Below, in pieces: positions 8,947 to 17,140 of a stretch of DNA of 64,000 bases; within the stretch, counting starts at the first letter, position 1, and every line of letters starts with the position of its first letter. The position numbers and the translations under genes were made by a program. Below the pieces are notes generated by a model. The model saw only the letters and a program-made list of their open reading frames with translations. It did not search any database and was not told where the DNA came from. The DNA is from Deinococcus indicus (GTDB lineage Bacteria > Deinococcota > Deinococci > Deinococcales > Deinococcaceae), in NCBI RefSeq assembly GCF_002198095.1, contig NZ_NHMK01000014.1, positions 173,501 to 237,500 of the forward strand, read 5' to 3'.

Positions 8947-9887
8947 AGATCAAGAAGACCCACCGCCCAGCCCGCACCGCCTCCACCCCCGCCCCGGCCA
9001 GCGAGCCCGGTGCGCTGCGCCGCGCCGTCACCGAGGCGCAGGCCGACGCGCCACGCCGCGACCGCCCGGCCGGCCAGGGAGCGGGCAACCGCGGCGCGAA
9101 ACCCACCCGGCCCGCGAAGGAAGGGGGCCGCCGGCCCACCCACGACGCCGCCCCCCGCGCGACCGGCTCCCAGCAGACCGGCGCCAGGCCAACCGGCGCC
9201 AGGCAGACCGACCCCCGGCAGACCGGCCGCCCGGAGTCCGGGTCCGGTCCCCAGCCGGCCGGCACGCAGCGCCTGTTCTTCGCGCTGAAGGTCCCCGCGA
9301 ACCTCGTCGGGCCGCTGCGGGAAGCGCAACGCAAACTGCGCGGCAACTGGCGCCGCGTGGACGCCGACCAGCTGCACGTCACCCTGGCGTACCTGCCGGC
9401 CGTGCCCGCCGACCGCGTGGACGACCTCAAGCGCCTGGGCGTCACGCTCATGCAGGACCTGCCGCCCATGCAGGTCAGCCTGCGCGGCACCGGCTACTAC
9501 CCCAACGAGGGCAGCCCCCGCGTGTGGTTCGTGAAGGTGGAAGCCGAGGGCCTGCCGGAACTGGCGCAGGCGCTGCGCGACGGCATTCACGCGCTGGGCC
9601 TGGAAACCGACGAGCAACCGTTCAAGGGGCACATCACCCTGGCCCGCAAGAAGGGACCGGCGCCGCGCGTGCCGCCCCTGACCTTCACCCACGGATGGCA
9701 GGCCGGCGGCGCGGTCCTGTACCGCAGCATCCTGCGTAAGACCGGCCCCATCCACGAGACCGCCAGCAGCTTCCGCTTCCGCGCGCCGCTGCCCACCACA
9801 CCGGACCCCCTGGCCCCGGACCTCCTGGCACCGGACTCTGCCCACGACACCCCACCGGCCGAACCGGCCGTCACCGACCCGCAGTAA
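8943..9887 (+). CDS. thpR: RNA 2',3'-cyclic phosphodiesterase (2H family, LigT) with long N-terminal extension
   Basis: 314 residues. From ~110 on this is a 2H phosphoesterase with both signature motifs, HVTLAY (~145) and HITLAR (~228), plus the RLFFAL start strand. Such enzymes hydrolyse 2',3'-cyclic phosphates or 2'-5' linkages of RNA. The usual length is ~180. Here residues 1-108 are a Lys/Arg/Pro/Thr-rich disordered extension with near-repeats of RQTGR, ARPTG and ARQTD, and the C-terminal 40 residues are Pro/Ala/Asp-rich. The start ATG 8943 overlaps the cinA stop (ATGA), implying coupled translation. It is the middle gene of the damage-inducible recA operon, so its RNA-processing activity should rise with RecA after irradiation. 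Confidence 0.87.
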
Positions 9888-9945
9888 CCCCACCCACGCC
9901 GCAACCCCCGCCCCGCACCGGAAGGCCAGCGGGCAAGGAGACCCC

Positions 9946-11010
9946 ATGAGCAAGGAAAAAGAGATCACCGCCGCCCCCACCGACGCCAAGGAACGCGCCA
10001 AGGCCATCGACACCGCCATGAGCCAGATCGAGAAGGCGTTCGGCAAGGGCAGCATCATGAAACTCGGCGCCGAGAGCAAACTCGACGTGCAGACCATCAG
10101 CACCGGCAGCCTCAGCCTGGACCTCGCGCTCGGCGTGGGCGGCGTGCCCAAGGGCCGCGTCACCGAGATCTACGGCCCGGAATCCGGCGGCAAGACCACC
10201 CTGGCCCTCAGCATCATCGCGCAGTCCCAGAAGGCCGGCGGCACCGCCGCGTTCATCGACGCCGAACACGCCCTTGACCCCGTGTACGCCCGCGCGCTCG
10301 GCGTGAACACCGACGAACTGCTCGTCGCGCAGCCCGACAACGGCGAACAGGCGCTGGAAATCATGGAACTGCTCGTCCGCAGCGGCGCCATCGACATCGT
10401 CGTCGTCGACTCGGTCGCCGCCCTGACCCCCCGCGCCGAAATCGAGGGCGAGATGGGCGACAGCCTCCCCGGCCTCCAGGCCCGCCTCATGAGCCAGGCG
10501 CTGCGCAAACTCACCGGCATCCTCAGCAAGACGAACACCGCCGCCATCTTCATCAACCAGGTCCGCGAGAAGATCGGCGTCATGTACGGCAACCCGGAAA
10601 CCACCACCGGCGGCCGCGCCCTGAAGTTCTACGCCTCCGTGCGCCTGGACGTCCGCAAGATCGGGCAGCCCATCAAGGTCGGCAACGACGCCGTCGCCAA
10701 CACCGTCAAGGTCAAGACCGTGAAGAACAAGGTCGCCGCGCCCTTCAAGGAAGTCGAACTGGCCCTCGTGTACGGCAAGGGCTTCGACCAGCTCAGCGAC
10801 CTCGTCACGCTCGCCAGCGACATGGACATCATCAAGAAGGCCGGCAGCTTCTACTCGTACGGCGACGAACGCATCGGCCAGGGCAAGGAGAAAGCCATCG
10901 CCTACATCGCCGAACGCCCCGAGATGGAAGCCGAGATCCGCGAACGCGTCCTGAACGCCATCCGCACCGGCAACGCCCCGGAACTGCCCACCAAACCCAT
11001 CTCCGAGTGA
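9946..11010 (+). CDS. recA: Recombinase RecA
   Basis: 354 residues of standard RecA: Walker [10 protein letters not shown] at ~77-85, [49 protein letters not shown] and [22 protein letters not shown]. The C-terminal acidic tail is short. RecA forms filaments on single-stranded DNA for homologous repair. The start is supported by a strong AAGGAG Shine-Dalgarno, 59 nt after the thpR stop. It is the last gene of cinA-thpR-recA; a hairpin terminator follows at 11043. Regulation is probably by the RDRM-like site at the operon start, not by a LexA box, none of which I could see. Confidence 0.98.
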   Translation: MSKEKEITAAPTDAKERAKAIDTAMSQIEKAFGKGSIMKLGAESKLDVQTISTGSLSLDLALGVGGVPKGRVTEIYGPESGGKTTLALSIIAQSQKAGGTAAFIDAEHALDPVYARALGVNTDELLVAQPDNGEQALEIMELLVRSGAIDIVVVDSVAALTPRAEIEGEMGDSLPGLQARLMSQALRKLTGILSKTNTAAIFINQVREKIGVMYGNPETTTGGRALKFYASVRLDVRKIGQPIKVGNDAVANTVKVKTVKNKVAAPFKEVELALVYGKGFDQLSDLVTLASDMDIIKKAGSFYSYGDERIGQGKEKAIAYIAERPEMEAEIRERVLNAIRTGNAPELPTKPISE

Positions 11011-11042
11011 CGTTGATGGGCGAAGGTTGATGGTTGAAAGGT

Positions 11043-11074
11043 GAGGGGGAGGGGTCAGCGGGCCTCTCCCCCTC
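11043..11074 (+). terminator. recA: Terminator of the recA operon
   Basis: GAGGGGGAG (11043-11051) pairs with CTCCCCCTC (11066-11074). There is no long T run, but its place 33 nt after recA and before the convergent gene at 11115 fits a terminator. Just upstream lies the GTTGATGGTTGA motif that recurs at 59116-59188. Confidence 0.6.
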
Positions 11075-11091
11075 TGTCATGCAGGCAGTCA

Positions 11092-11114
11092 TGCGGACTC
11101 CGGCGGAGTCCGGA
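11092..11114. mobile_element. Collapsed MITE: two terminal inverted repeats back to back, copy B
   Basis: TGCGGACTCCG and CGGAGTCCGGA face each other with a single G between them, flanked on both sides by TCA (11089-11091, 11115-11117). This is what remains when the interior of the ~133-bp element is deleted, and it forms a perfect hairpin. The right TCA is the stop codon (TGA) of the minus-strand gene at 11115-11810. Confidence 0.65.
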
Positions 11115-11810
11115 TCACTTCCAGACGGTCACGGTGTCCGGCGCGGCGAGGGTCAGGGTGCGGGTGGCCTCCTCACTGCCGTAGTTGGATTCGTCCTGTA
11201 CGACGTTCCAGCCGGCCTTCAGGGGCAGGTCCACGGTGACGGACTCCGGCATGCCCCGCTCCGGGACGCAGCGCGCCGCGCCGCTGACCGTCACGTCCGA
11301 CGGGCTGAACACCAGCTGCTGGGTGCGCACGCGGTTCGCTGCGTCCGGCTGGCCCCTGAGCAGGTTCGTTTCCGGCTTCAGGATCGCTGCGGCGTTCCAC
11401 AGGTCCACTCCCACGATGCTGCCCACGCTGGGGAACGACCGCCCGCCGGGCGCGACGTGCAGTTGACCCAGGGGAAAGACGGCAGCGGCCGGATCGCTGA
11501 ACGTCACCTTGCCGGTGCGGGTCACGCAGCCCAGCGGTTCCAGGATCAGCCAGTCTGCGAGGGACACCAGCGACCCCGTGAGCCGCTCGGGGGCGGGCAG
11601 CGGCAGCGTCCATTCACCGGCGGCGCTGACCGTGCCGCGCGCCGCCTGCATCAGGCGGTCGTCCCCGCCCGGAAATTCCAGCAGCAGGCCCACCGAGGCC
11701 GGCTGGCCGGTCCAGCCGCCCACCGTGCCGCGCAACACGGGCGCGTCCGACTGCGCCCACACTGAACCGCCCAGCAGGGCCACGCACACGGCCAACGTTC
11801 TCCATCGCAT
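11115..11810 (-). CDS. Secreted protein of unknown function
   Basis: 231 residues. The N-terminus MRWRTLAVCVALLGGSVWAQ is a good Sec signal peptide with cleavage after AQ. The mature part is beta-rich with many Gly/Pro turns. The opening PVLRGTVGGWTGQPASV suggests a carboxypeptidase-regulatory or Ig-like fold, but I recognise no family. Two cysteines (in LGCVTRTG and ARCVPERG) could form a disulfide. Minus-strand -10 box TACACT (11821-11816) stands 5 nt before the ATG, giving a leaderless mRNA. The gene converges on recA; its stop codon is part of the TCA flank of the collapsed MITE. Confidence 0.75.
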   Translation of the reverse strand: MRWRTLAVCVALLGGSVWAQSDAPVLRGTVGGWTGQPASVGLLLEFPGGDDRLMQAARGTVSAAGEWTLPLPAPERLTGSLVSLADWLILEPLGCVTRTGKVTFSDPAAAVFPLGQLHVAPGGRSFPSVGSIVGVDLWNAAAILKPETNLLRGQPDAANRVRTQQLVFSPSDVTVSGAARCVPERGMPESVTVDLPLKAGWNVVQDESNYGSEEATRTLTLAAPDTVTVWK

Positions 11811-11826
11811 GGCTCAGTGTAGATGG

Positions 11827-11882
11827 CCCCGCGTCGATAGCCCTGTGTCGATAGCCCCGCGTCGGTGGCTCCGCGTAGGCCG
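11827..11882. repeat. Four 14-bp tandem units
   Basis: CCCCGCGTCGATAG, CCCTGTGTCGATAG, CCCCGCGTCGGTGG and CTCCGCGTAGGCCG follow each other directly, just upstream of the secreted-protein gene's promoter. The first three are clearly related, the last more diverged. They may be a slipped-strand microsatellite or direct-repeat binding sites for a regulator. Nothing else is seen in the gap up to ~12000. Confidence 0.65.
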
Positions 11883-12007
11883 CTGTGCCTACCCGGCCGT
11901 CCCTCTTTCGGCGGATGCCGCGTCCGGCGCGGGCGGCGCAGACTGGGCGCAGGCTTCGGGGTGGGGTTTCCGCGTGGGAGACATCGACAACCCACGCCCA
12001 AAGTCAA

Positions 12008-12037
12008 AGCCCCCCACCCGAGTGAAGGTGGGGGGCT
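12008..12037 (-). terminator. bioY: Terminator of birA-bioY
   Basis: An 11-bp perfect stem (AGCCCCCCACC/GGTGGGGGGCT) with an 8-base loop, followed on the minus strand by TTTGACTTT: an intrinsic terminator 20 nt after the bioY stop. Confidence 0.85.
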
Positions 12038-12057
12038 GCTTCGTTGCCTGCCGGGAT

Positions 12058-12642
12058 TTACCGGCGGGCGAACTTCCAGGCGGCGGGCAGCAGCAGCGCG
12101 GCCAGCAGCAGCTTGATGCTGTCGCCGATGATGAAGGGGGTCAGGCCGGCGGTCATGAGGGCGGCGCCCTTCAGGCCGGTGATGGCGCCCAGGACGGGCA
12201 GGCCGATGGCGTAGATGAGGACGCTGCCGACCAGCATGGCGAGGCAGGTGCCCAGGAAGCGGCGGTCCAGCCCGAAGCGTTCGACCAGGAAGCCGACGAG
12301 CGCGGCCGCGAACGGCCAGCTGATGACGTACCCGATGCTGGCGCGCAGGCCGGTGCCCGTGGAGTTCATGACGCCGCTGGCGCCCCCGGCGTACACGGGC
12401 AGTCCGGCGGCGCCGGCCAGGGCGTACAGCAGCACGGCGGCGAAGGCGCGTTTCCAGCCGAGGGCCGCGCCGACCAGCAGCACGCCCAGCGTCTGGAGGG
12501 TCATGGGGACGGGTTGCAGCGGCACCTCGGCCTGCGCGAGCAGCGCGATCAGGGCCGCGCCGCCGCCGACGAGCAGCAGGTCACGGGCGAGGCTGGGAGT
12601 GGGGGCAAGCTGGCGGGCCAGGGTGGGGTGGGTCAGGGTCAT
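12058..12642 (-). CDS. bioY: Biotin ECF transporter S component BioY
   Basis: 194 residues with about six hydrophobic helices. BioY features: VPLQPVPMTLQTLGVLLVGA near residue 40, GLPVYAGGASG, and TGLRASIGYVISWPFAAALVG. BioY binds biotin as the S component of an energy-coupling-factor transporter; no ATPase or T component is adjacent, so it would use shared modules encoded elsewhere or work alone. The start ATG 12642 is fixed by the Shine-Dalgarno AAAGGAGG nine bases upstream; the longer in-frame extension into birA lacks homology. It lies 61 nt downstream of birA, the biotin ligase/repressor, on the same strand, and is followed by a strong terminator, so the two form a biotin-controlled operon. 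Confidence 0.93.
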   Translation of the reverse strand: MTLTHPTLARQLAPTPSLARDLLLVGGGAALIALLAQAEVPLQPVPMTLQTLGVLLVGAALGWKRAFAAVLLYALAGAAGLPVYAGGASGVMNSTGTGLRASIGYVISWPFAAALVGFLVERFGLDRRFLGTCLAMLVGSVLIYAIGLPVLGAITGLKGAALMTAGLTPFIIGDSIKLLLAALLLPAAWKFARR

Positions 12643-12703
12643 GGTGAGTCCTCCTTTGCGGGGGTGAGGGGCGGGCAGAACAGCAGGCAACGCGGCGGGT
12701 CGC

Positions 12704-13666
12704 TCAGGGAGCGGGGCCGCTCCGGGCGGCGTCCGGGGCAAGGGTGCCGACGAGTTGCACGTCGCCGGCGCTGACGGTGCGGGGGCCGCCGGCGGTCGTG
12801 ACGATCAGGCTGCCCTGCGCGTCGAGATCGGTGGCGACGCCTTCCAGCGGACCTTCGTGCGTGTGGATCAGGACCGGGCGGCCCAGGGTGACGTTCGCGG
12901 TCCGCCAGTCGCGCAGGGTCTGGGCGGGCGGGGCGGCCAACGCGCGTTCCAGTTCGTTCAGGAGGGTGCCCAGCAGGGCGGCGCGGGTGGGTTCGGGGGT
13001 GCCGGGGGCCCGCAGGGCGCTCAGGTGCGCGGCGTCGCGTGGGGCGGCAGTGACGTTGATGCCGATGCCCAGGACAGCGCGGCGGGCTTCCTCGCCGCGC
13101 AGGTCCGCTTCGAGCAGGATGCCGGCCAGTTTGCGGCCGTCGGGGGCGAGCAGGTCGTTCGGCCATTTCAGGCCGCCCACGCCGGCGGCGCGTTGCACGG
13201 CGACGCCGGCGGCCAGTGGCATGAGGGGCAGGTCCGCGAGGGTCAGGGGGCCGCCGCGCAGGTTGCGGGTCAGCAGGACGCTGAAGACCAGGGTGCCGTG
13301 GGTGGTGTCCCAGCTCCGGCCACGGCGGCCACGTCCGGCGGTCTGGCGTTCGGCGACCATGACCGCGCCGTGCGGGGCGGGCTGGTCGGGGTGGTCGGCC
13401 CAGGCGCGCAGGGCGTCCTGGGTGCTGGTGACGGTGCCGTGGTAGCGCATGGCCTGTCCGAGGGTGCCGCTGCGGGGGGTCAGGGGTGGGGTGGGCGTGC
13501 CGGGGGGCAGGGCGTACCCGGCGCGGGTGACCTGCACGGGCACGCCAGCGTCGATCAGCTGGCGGGCCAGGGTGTTCACGGTGACGCGGTTCACGCCGAG
13601 GGCCTGCCCGAGCGTGTCCCCGGTCTGGGGGTGGTCGGTCAGCAGCGGGAGGAGGCGGTCGGGCAT
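12704..13666 (-). CDS. birA: Bifunctional biotin-[acetyl-CoA carboxylase] ligase / biotin operon repressor
   Basis: 320 residues. Residues 1-62 form a winged helix (DTLGQALGVNRVTVNTLARQ) as in group II BirA, so it should bind DNA as well as biotinylate the carboxylase carrier protein. The catalytic domain has AERQTAGRGRRGRSWDT (biotinyl-AMP loop) at ~110, GGLKWPNDLL at ~155 and the C-terminal SH3-like cap (LEGVATDLDAQGSLIV). It is the first gene of birA-bioY and divergent from the Fur-family gene. The gap upstream contains CGTTCA (13668-13673) and TGAACG (13692-13697), an inverted repeat spanning the likely promoter that could be its own operator. Confidence 0.94.
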   Translation of the reverse strand: MPDRLLPLLTDHPQTGDTLGQALGVNRVTVNTLARQLIDAGVPVQVTRAGYALPPGTPTPPLTPRSGTLGQAMRYHGTVTSTQDALRAWADHPDQPAPHGAVMVAERQTAGRGRRGRSWDTTHGTLVFSVLLTRNLRGGPLTLADLPLMPLAAGVAVQRAAGVGGLKWPNDLLAPDGRKLAGILLEADLRGEEARRAVLGIGINVTAAPRDAAHLSALRAPGTPEPTRAALLGTLLNELERALAAPPAQTLRDWRTANVTLGRPVLIHTHEGPLEGVATDLDAQGSLIVTTAGGPRTVSAGDVQLVGTLAPDAARSGPAP

Positions 13667-13667
13667 T

Positions 13668-13697
13668 CGTTCAGTGTTTTACCCGCTCGGGTGAACG
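13668..13697. promoter_or_regulatory. Possible BirA operator
   Basis: CGTTCA-N18-TGAACG directly upstream of the birA start. It has the dyad symmetry and arm separation expected for a dimeric repressor, but only 6-bp arms and no clear match to the known TTGT(A/T)AAC-type BirA boxes. Confidence 0.3.
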
Positions 13698-13830
13698 AAG
13701 GCAATGAACCGGGTTCAGACAGCGGTCGCGGGCGCCGGGCCGGGGGCGGGCCGGGGGCGGGGCGGGGGCCTGCGGGTGAGTGTGTCGCGCAGGTCACGGG
13801 CGCGTCAGGTGCATTTGCTAGACTGCGCGC

Positions 13831-14241
13831 ATGACGATGGTGCGGCAGACCAAGCAGCGGGCGGCGGTGATCGAGGTCCTGCGGACCGCGCGGTCCCACC
13901 CGGACGCCGCGTGGATTCACGCGCAGGTGCGCGGGCAGTTGCCCAGCGTGAGCCTGGGGACCGTGTACCGCACGCTGGACGCGCTCGTGCGTGACGGCGT
14001 GGTGGTCACGCTCGAACGCGCCGGGCAGGCCACCCGCTACGACTACAAGCACGAGGGCGACACGCACCACCACGCGGTGTGCCGCAGTTGCGGTGCGATC
14101 TTCGACGTGGACGCCGCCGTGGTGCCCACCGTGCCCGCCTCGGCCTTCCCGGCCGGATTCCAGGTGACGGACGTGCGCCTGGAATTCATGGGCGTGTGCC
14201 CCGGCTGTCAGGCGCAGGCCGCCGAAGCCACCGGGGACTGA
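13831..14241 (+). CDS. Fur-family metal-dependent transcriptional regulator (PerR/Zur-like)
   Basis: 136 residues. The winged helix includes LPSVSLGTVYRTLDALVRDGVV (~38-60). The metal-sensing region DTHHHAVCRSCGAIFDVD and the C-terminal CPGC give two CxxC pairs, the structural zinc site of Fur proteins. The HHH cluster and D in the hinge are typical of regulatory-site ligands. It cannot be assigned safely to Fur, PerR, Zur or Mur. Promoter -10 TAGACT (13819-13824) lies 6 nt before the ATG: leaderless. It is divergent from birA; the downstream membrane protein is separately promoted. Confidence 0.88.
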   Translation: MTMVRQTKQRAAVIEVLRTARSHPDAAWIHAQVRGQLPSVSLGTVYRTLDALVRDGVVVTLERAGQATRYDYKHEGDTHHHAVCRSCGAIFDVDAAVVPTVPASAFPAGFQVTDVRLEFMGVCPGCQAQAAEATGD

Positions 14242-14301
14242 ACCCGTCCGGCGCCGGCTGCGGGCGGTTCGTCCCGGCAGGCGGGCGGTACTCTGCCGGG
14301 T

Positions 14302-15042
14302 ATGACGCCCGCGCCGCCCCCAGCTCCTGAAGTGCAGGAGTTCCCCACCTACCGCCTGCCGACCTTCCTGCCGCCGTTCCTGCTGGGCTGGGGGGTGGGG
14401 GCCGCCCTGACGTTCACGGTGCGCGCGGTCGGCGGGGCGCTGCTGGGTGATCCCTGCGAAGGCCGCACGCTCCTGGCGCTGCTGCTGCCGCTGCTGCTGG
14501 GGCCGGGCGGACTGGCGCTGACGGCCGCCAACTGGCGGCGGCCCCGCCGGGCGGCGCTGGGCCTGGGATTGGTGGCGGCGTCGCTGATGCCGGCGCTGTA
14601 CGTGGGCGCGCAGGACATCGGGGAGTTGCGCCGCACCGGGTGTGCCGGCGGGTACGTGGTCGTGTCCCGCGCGGCCGCTGATGGCGGGCCGGGCGGCAGC
14701 ATCAGCAGCCTGCGGCTGGAGGCCGGGTCGTCCGTGACGGTCACGGCGCGGGTGGGCGGCTACACCCCGCAGACGCATCCAGGGGTGTTCACAGTGCAGG
14801 CGCAGACGGCCGCGCCGGGCGTGACGGTCACGCCGGGCCGCACGCGGGTGCGGGTGGGCGAGGACTTCCCGGTGACGGTGATGGTGTCGGCGCAGACGCC
14901 CGTGAACACCTACACCGTCGGGATCGGGGCGCGCGAGGCTGCGGGGGACCGTCCGGCCGAGGCGGCCGGGACGCTGGAACTGAACGTGCGGCCCGCGCCG
15001 GGCACGGGCGTTCCGGCTCCGGCCGACGCCACGCAACCCTGA
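14302..15042 (+). CDS. Membrane protein with three N-terminal helices and an exported beta domain
   Basis: 246 residues, no family recognised. Hydrophobic segments at ~25-48 (FLLGWGVGAALTFTVRAVGG), ~57-78 (Leu-rich) and ~88-105 are followed by ~130 residues with alternating beta pattern (LRLEAGSSVTVTARVGGYTP, then RVRVGEDFPVTVMVSA) that looks like one Ig-like/NEAT-like beta sandwich, then a Pro/Ala tail. The topology suggests the beta domain is outside. A -10 box TACTCT (14289-14294) is 7 nt before the ATG: leaderless. No operon partner. Confidence 0.7.
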   Translation: MTPAPPPAPEVQEFPTYRLPTFLPPFLLGWGVGAALTFTVRAVGGALLGDPCEGRTLLALLLPLLLGPGGLALTAANWRRPRRAALGLGLVAASLMPALYVGAQDIGELRRTGCAGGYVVVSRAAADGGPGGSISSLRLEAGSSVTVTARVGGYTPQTHPGVFTVQAQTAAPGVTVTPGRTRVRVGEDFPVTVMVSAQTPVNTYTVGIGAREAAGDRPAEAAGTLELNVRPAPGTGVPAPADATQP

Positions 15043-15102
15043 CCGCCCGGCCCCCGACCGTGGGGTGAGGGGCGGGCGCGGGCGGGATGGTACGCTCGGT
15101 CG

Positions 15103-15786
15103 GTGGATGTGACGGAACTTTCCAGCATTGCCCTTCAGACGTTCCTGACGATGCTGGTCGTGATGGACCCTATCGGGCTGGCGCCGATCTTCATCGGGCT
15201 GGCCGGGAACCGCCCGAGCTTCGAGCGGCGGCGCGTGGCGCTGAAGGCCTGCGTGGTGGCGGGCATCATCATCCTGCTGTTCGGTCTGTTCGGCCGGGAA
15301 CTGCTGGGGCATCTGGGCATCAGCCTCAGTTCGTTCCGGATCGCGGGCGGCATCCTGCTGTTCCTGATCGCGCTGGACATGGTGTTCGCGCGGCCCAGCG
15401 GCAGCAAGGAGACCGCCGAGGAGGAGCAGGAGGCGCAGCAGCGCGAGGACATCAGCGTGTTCCCGCTCGCCATTCCGCTGATCGCGGGGCCGGGCACGCT
15501 GGCCAGCATCATGATTCTCGCAGCGGACGCGCACGGGTCGCCGCTGCTGCTCTCGGCGGTGTTCCTGGTGACGGCCGCCGTGCTGCTGCTGTGTTACCTG
15601 GCGCTGCGCCTGTCGGGGCAGATCGCGCGGGTGATCGGCCTGACCGGCGTGCATGTGGTCACGCGGGTGCTGGGCGTGCTGCTGGGGGCGCTGGCGGTGC
15701 AGTACGTGGCGGACGGCACGCTGGAACTGATCCGGGGCGGCCTGAAGACCGGCTGGGTGCCCGGCACGCTGCCCTGGCTGGGCTGA
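15103..15786 (+). CDS. MarC/UPF0056 family integral membrane protein
   Basis: 227 residues with six hydrophobic helices and the MarC signature: [20 protein letters not shown] at the N-terminus, [18 protein letters not shown], and [16 protein letters not shown] in the fourth helix. MarC was first linked to multiple antibiotic resistance but this was not confirmed; the function is unknown. A charged loop [15 protein letters not shown] separates helices 3 and 4. GTG 15103 is the start: TACGCT (15091-15096) lies 6 nt upstream, so the mRNA is leaderless. Confidence 0.9.
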   Translation: MDVTELSSIALQTFLTMLVVMDPIGLAPIFIGLAGNRPSFERRRVALKACVVAGIIILLFGLFGRELLGHLGISLSSFRIAGGILLFLIALDMVFARPSGSKETAEEEQEAQQREDISVFPLAIPLIAGPGTLASIMILAADAHGSPLLLSAVFLVTAAVLLLCYLALRLSGQIARVIGLTGVHVVTRVLGVLLGALAVQYVADGTLELIRGGLKTGWVPGTLPWLG

Positions 15787-15901
15787 CGCGGCGTGCGCTG
15801 ACCCGGCGGGCGGCGTAGGCCATTCGCCGCAGGGTGTGACAGGAATCACTAAGCGTCCCAGCGCAACATTCGCCTGACGGCCGCGCCTTAGAATGCCGTG
15901 C

Positions 15902-16459
15902 ATGACCTCCAGAAAGGACGTGCAGGAAGACACCCGAATACCCCGGATCGCGGCCGACCTGAACGCGCCGCGCGTGCTGGTGCTGAACGCATCGTACGAG
16001 CCGCTGCACGTCACGAGCGCCAAGCGGGCCATCACGCTGGTGCAGTACGGCGTGGCCGAGATTCTGGAGGACAGCGCGGACGTGGTCCGGTCGCCCAGCA
16101 CCGTCCTGAACGTGCCCAGCGTGATCCGCCTGCGCCGTTACGTGCGCCGCCCGCGCGTGCACCCGGTGCCGTTCAACCGCCGCAACGTGCTGCGCCGCGA
16201 CACCTTCACCTGCCAGTACTGCGGTTCGGCCGAGGAACTCACGCTCGATCACGTCCTGCCCCGCTCGCGCGGTGGGCGGCACACCTGGGACAACGTCACG
16301 ACCGCCTGCCGCGCCTGCAACCAGCGCAAGGGCAACCGCACGCCCGAGGAGGCCGCCATGCCGCTGCGGACCCGGCCGCGCGCGCCGACCTTCGGGGTGT
16401 ACGCCCACGGGCAGTTCGCGCACTGGCAGCCGCAGTGGAGCCGCTACCTGGGCGGCTGA
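15902..16459 (+). CDS. HNH endonuclease
   Basis: 185 residues. The N-terminal half (PRVLVLNASYEPLHVTSAKR and VIRLRRYVRRP) is the conserved leader of a widespread chromosomal HNH family. The HNH motif follows: CQYCG, then LTLDHVLPRSRGG, TWDNVTTACRACNQRKGNR, with two CxxC zinc knuckles. The cellular role of this family is unknown; it is not linked to a restriction system here. An ATG at 15893 exists, but it lies inside the -10 box TAGAAT (15889-15894), so ATG 15902, 7 nt downstream of the box, is the start of a leaderless mRNA. Confidence 0.9.
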   Translation: MTSRKDVQEDTRIPRIAADLNAPRVLVLNASYEPLHVTSAKRAITLVQYGVAEILEDSADVVRSPSTVLNVPSVIRLRRYVRRPRVHPVPFNRRNVLRRDTFTCQYCGSAEELTLDHVLPRSRGGRHTWDNVTTACRACNQRKGNRTPEEAAMPLRTRPRAPTFGVYAHGQFAHWQPQWSRYLGG

Positions 16460-16499
16460 CCCCGGCACCCGTGTGGCTGGCTGGCCGCTAGACTGCCGT

Positions 16500-17051
16500 A
16501 TGAACCGTGATCAGGCGTACGCGTTGATGCTGGAACACACTCCGTCCGGGTCGCTGCGGCGGCACATGCTGAACGTCGAGGCCGCCATGCGCGCCTACGC
16601 CCGTCACTGGGGCGAGGACGAGGAACTGTACGCCGTGGCGGGCCTGCTGCACGACTTCGACTACGAGGCCCACCCGGACGAGCACCCCGTCTGGGGCGTG
16701 GCCTTCCTGCGTGAGCACACGGACACGCCGCCGGAGGTGCTGGACGCGATCATGGGACACGCGGCGTTCACGGGCACGCCCCGCGAGTCGCGGCTCTCGC
16801 GGACGCTGTTCGCGGTGGACGAACTGACCGGACTGGTGCAGGCGGCCGCGCTGGTCCGCCCGGACCGGGACGTGCGGCAGGTGGAACTGTCCAGCCTGAA
16901 GAAGCGCTTTAAAAACCGGGCGTTCGCGGCGGGCGTGAACCGCGACGAGGTCGAGCAGGGCGCCCGCGAACTGGGCGTGCCGCTCGACGAGCACATGGAG
17001 CGGGTGCTGCGCGCCCTTCAGGACGCCACCCCCGAACCGGCCCTCGCCTGA
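16500..17051 (+). CDS. HD-domain hydrolase
   Basis: 183 residues. HD-superfamily metal ligands: H in SLRRHMLNVEAAM (~20), HD in GLLHDFDYEAHPDEHP (~50-60), H in IMGHAAF (~90), and D in LFAVDELTGLV (~107). The pattern fits the small HDIG-related phosphohydrolases often annotated as HAD/HD proteins of unknown substrate (possibly nucleotides). TAGACT (16489-16494) lies 5 nt before the ATG: leaderless. Its 3' end faces the response-regulator gene across a hairpin terminator. Confidence 0.85.
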   Translation: MNRDQAYALMLEHTPSGSLRRHMLNVEAAMRAYARHWGEDEELYAVAGLLHDFDYEAHPDEHPVWGVAFLREHTDTPPEVLDAIMGHAAFTGTPRESRLSRTLFAVDELTGLVQAAALVRPDRDVRQVELSSLKKRFKNRAFAAGVNRDEVEQGARELGVPLDEHMERVLRALQDATPEPALA

Positions 17052-17075
17052 ACGGCACGGACCGAACCACATGGG

Positions 17076-17110
17076 CAGAGGGACCGGGGCGTGTACTCCG
17101 GTCCCCTCTG
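17076..17110. terminator. Bidirectional terminator between HD gene and response regulator
   Basis: CAGAGGGACCGG (17076-17087) pairs with CCGGTCCCCTCTG (17098-17110) with one bulged C, between two convergent genes. Confidence 0.65.
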
Positions 17111-17140
17111 TCCCACACGCTGCGGGGCGCGTGCCGGCGC

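Noticed and set aside
9160..9250. MITE terminus inside thpR (CCGGAGTCCGGGTCC)
   Set aside because: Only a short match inside coding repeats, no second end and no TCA flank.
11509..12774. 421-residue plus-strand ORF across the tandem repeats and bioY
   Set aside because: Composition typical of an antisense frame, crosses a terminator and two real genes.
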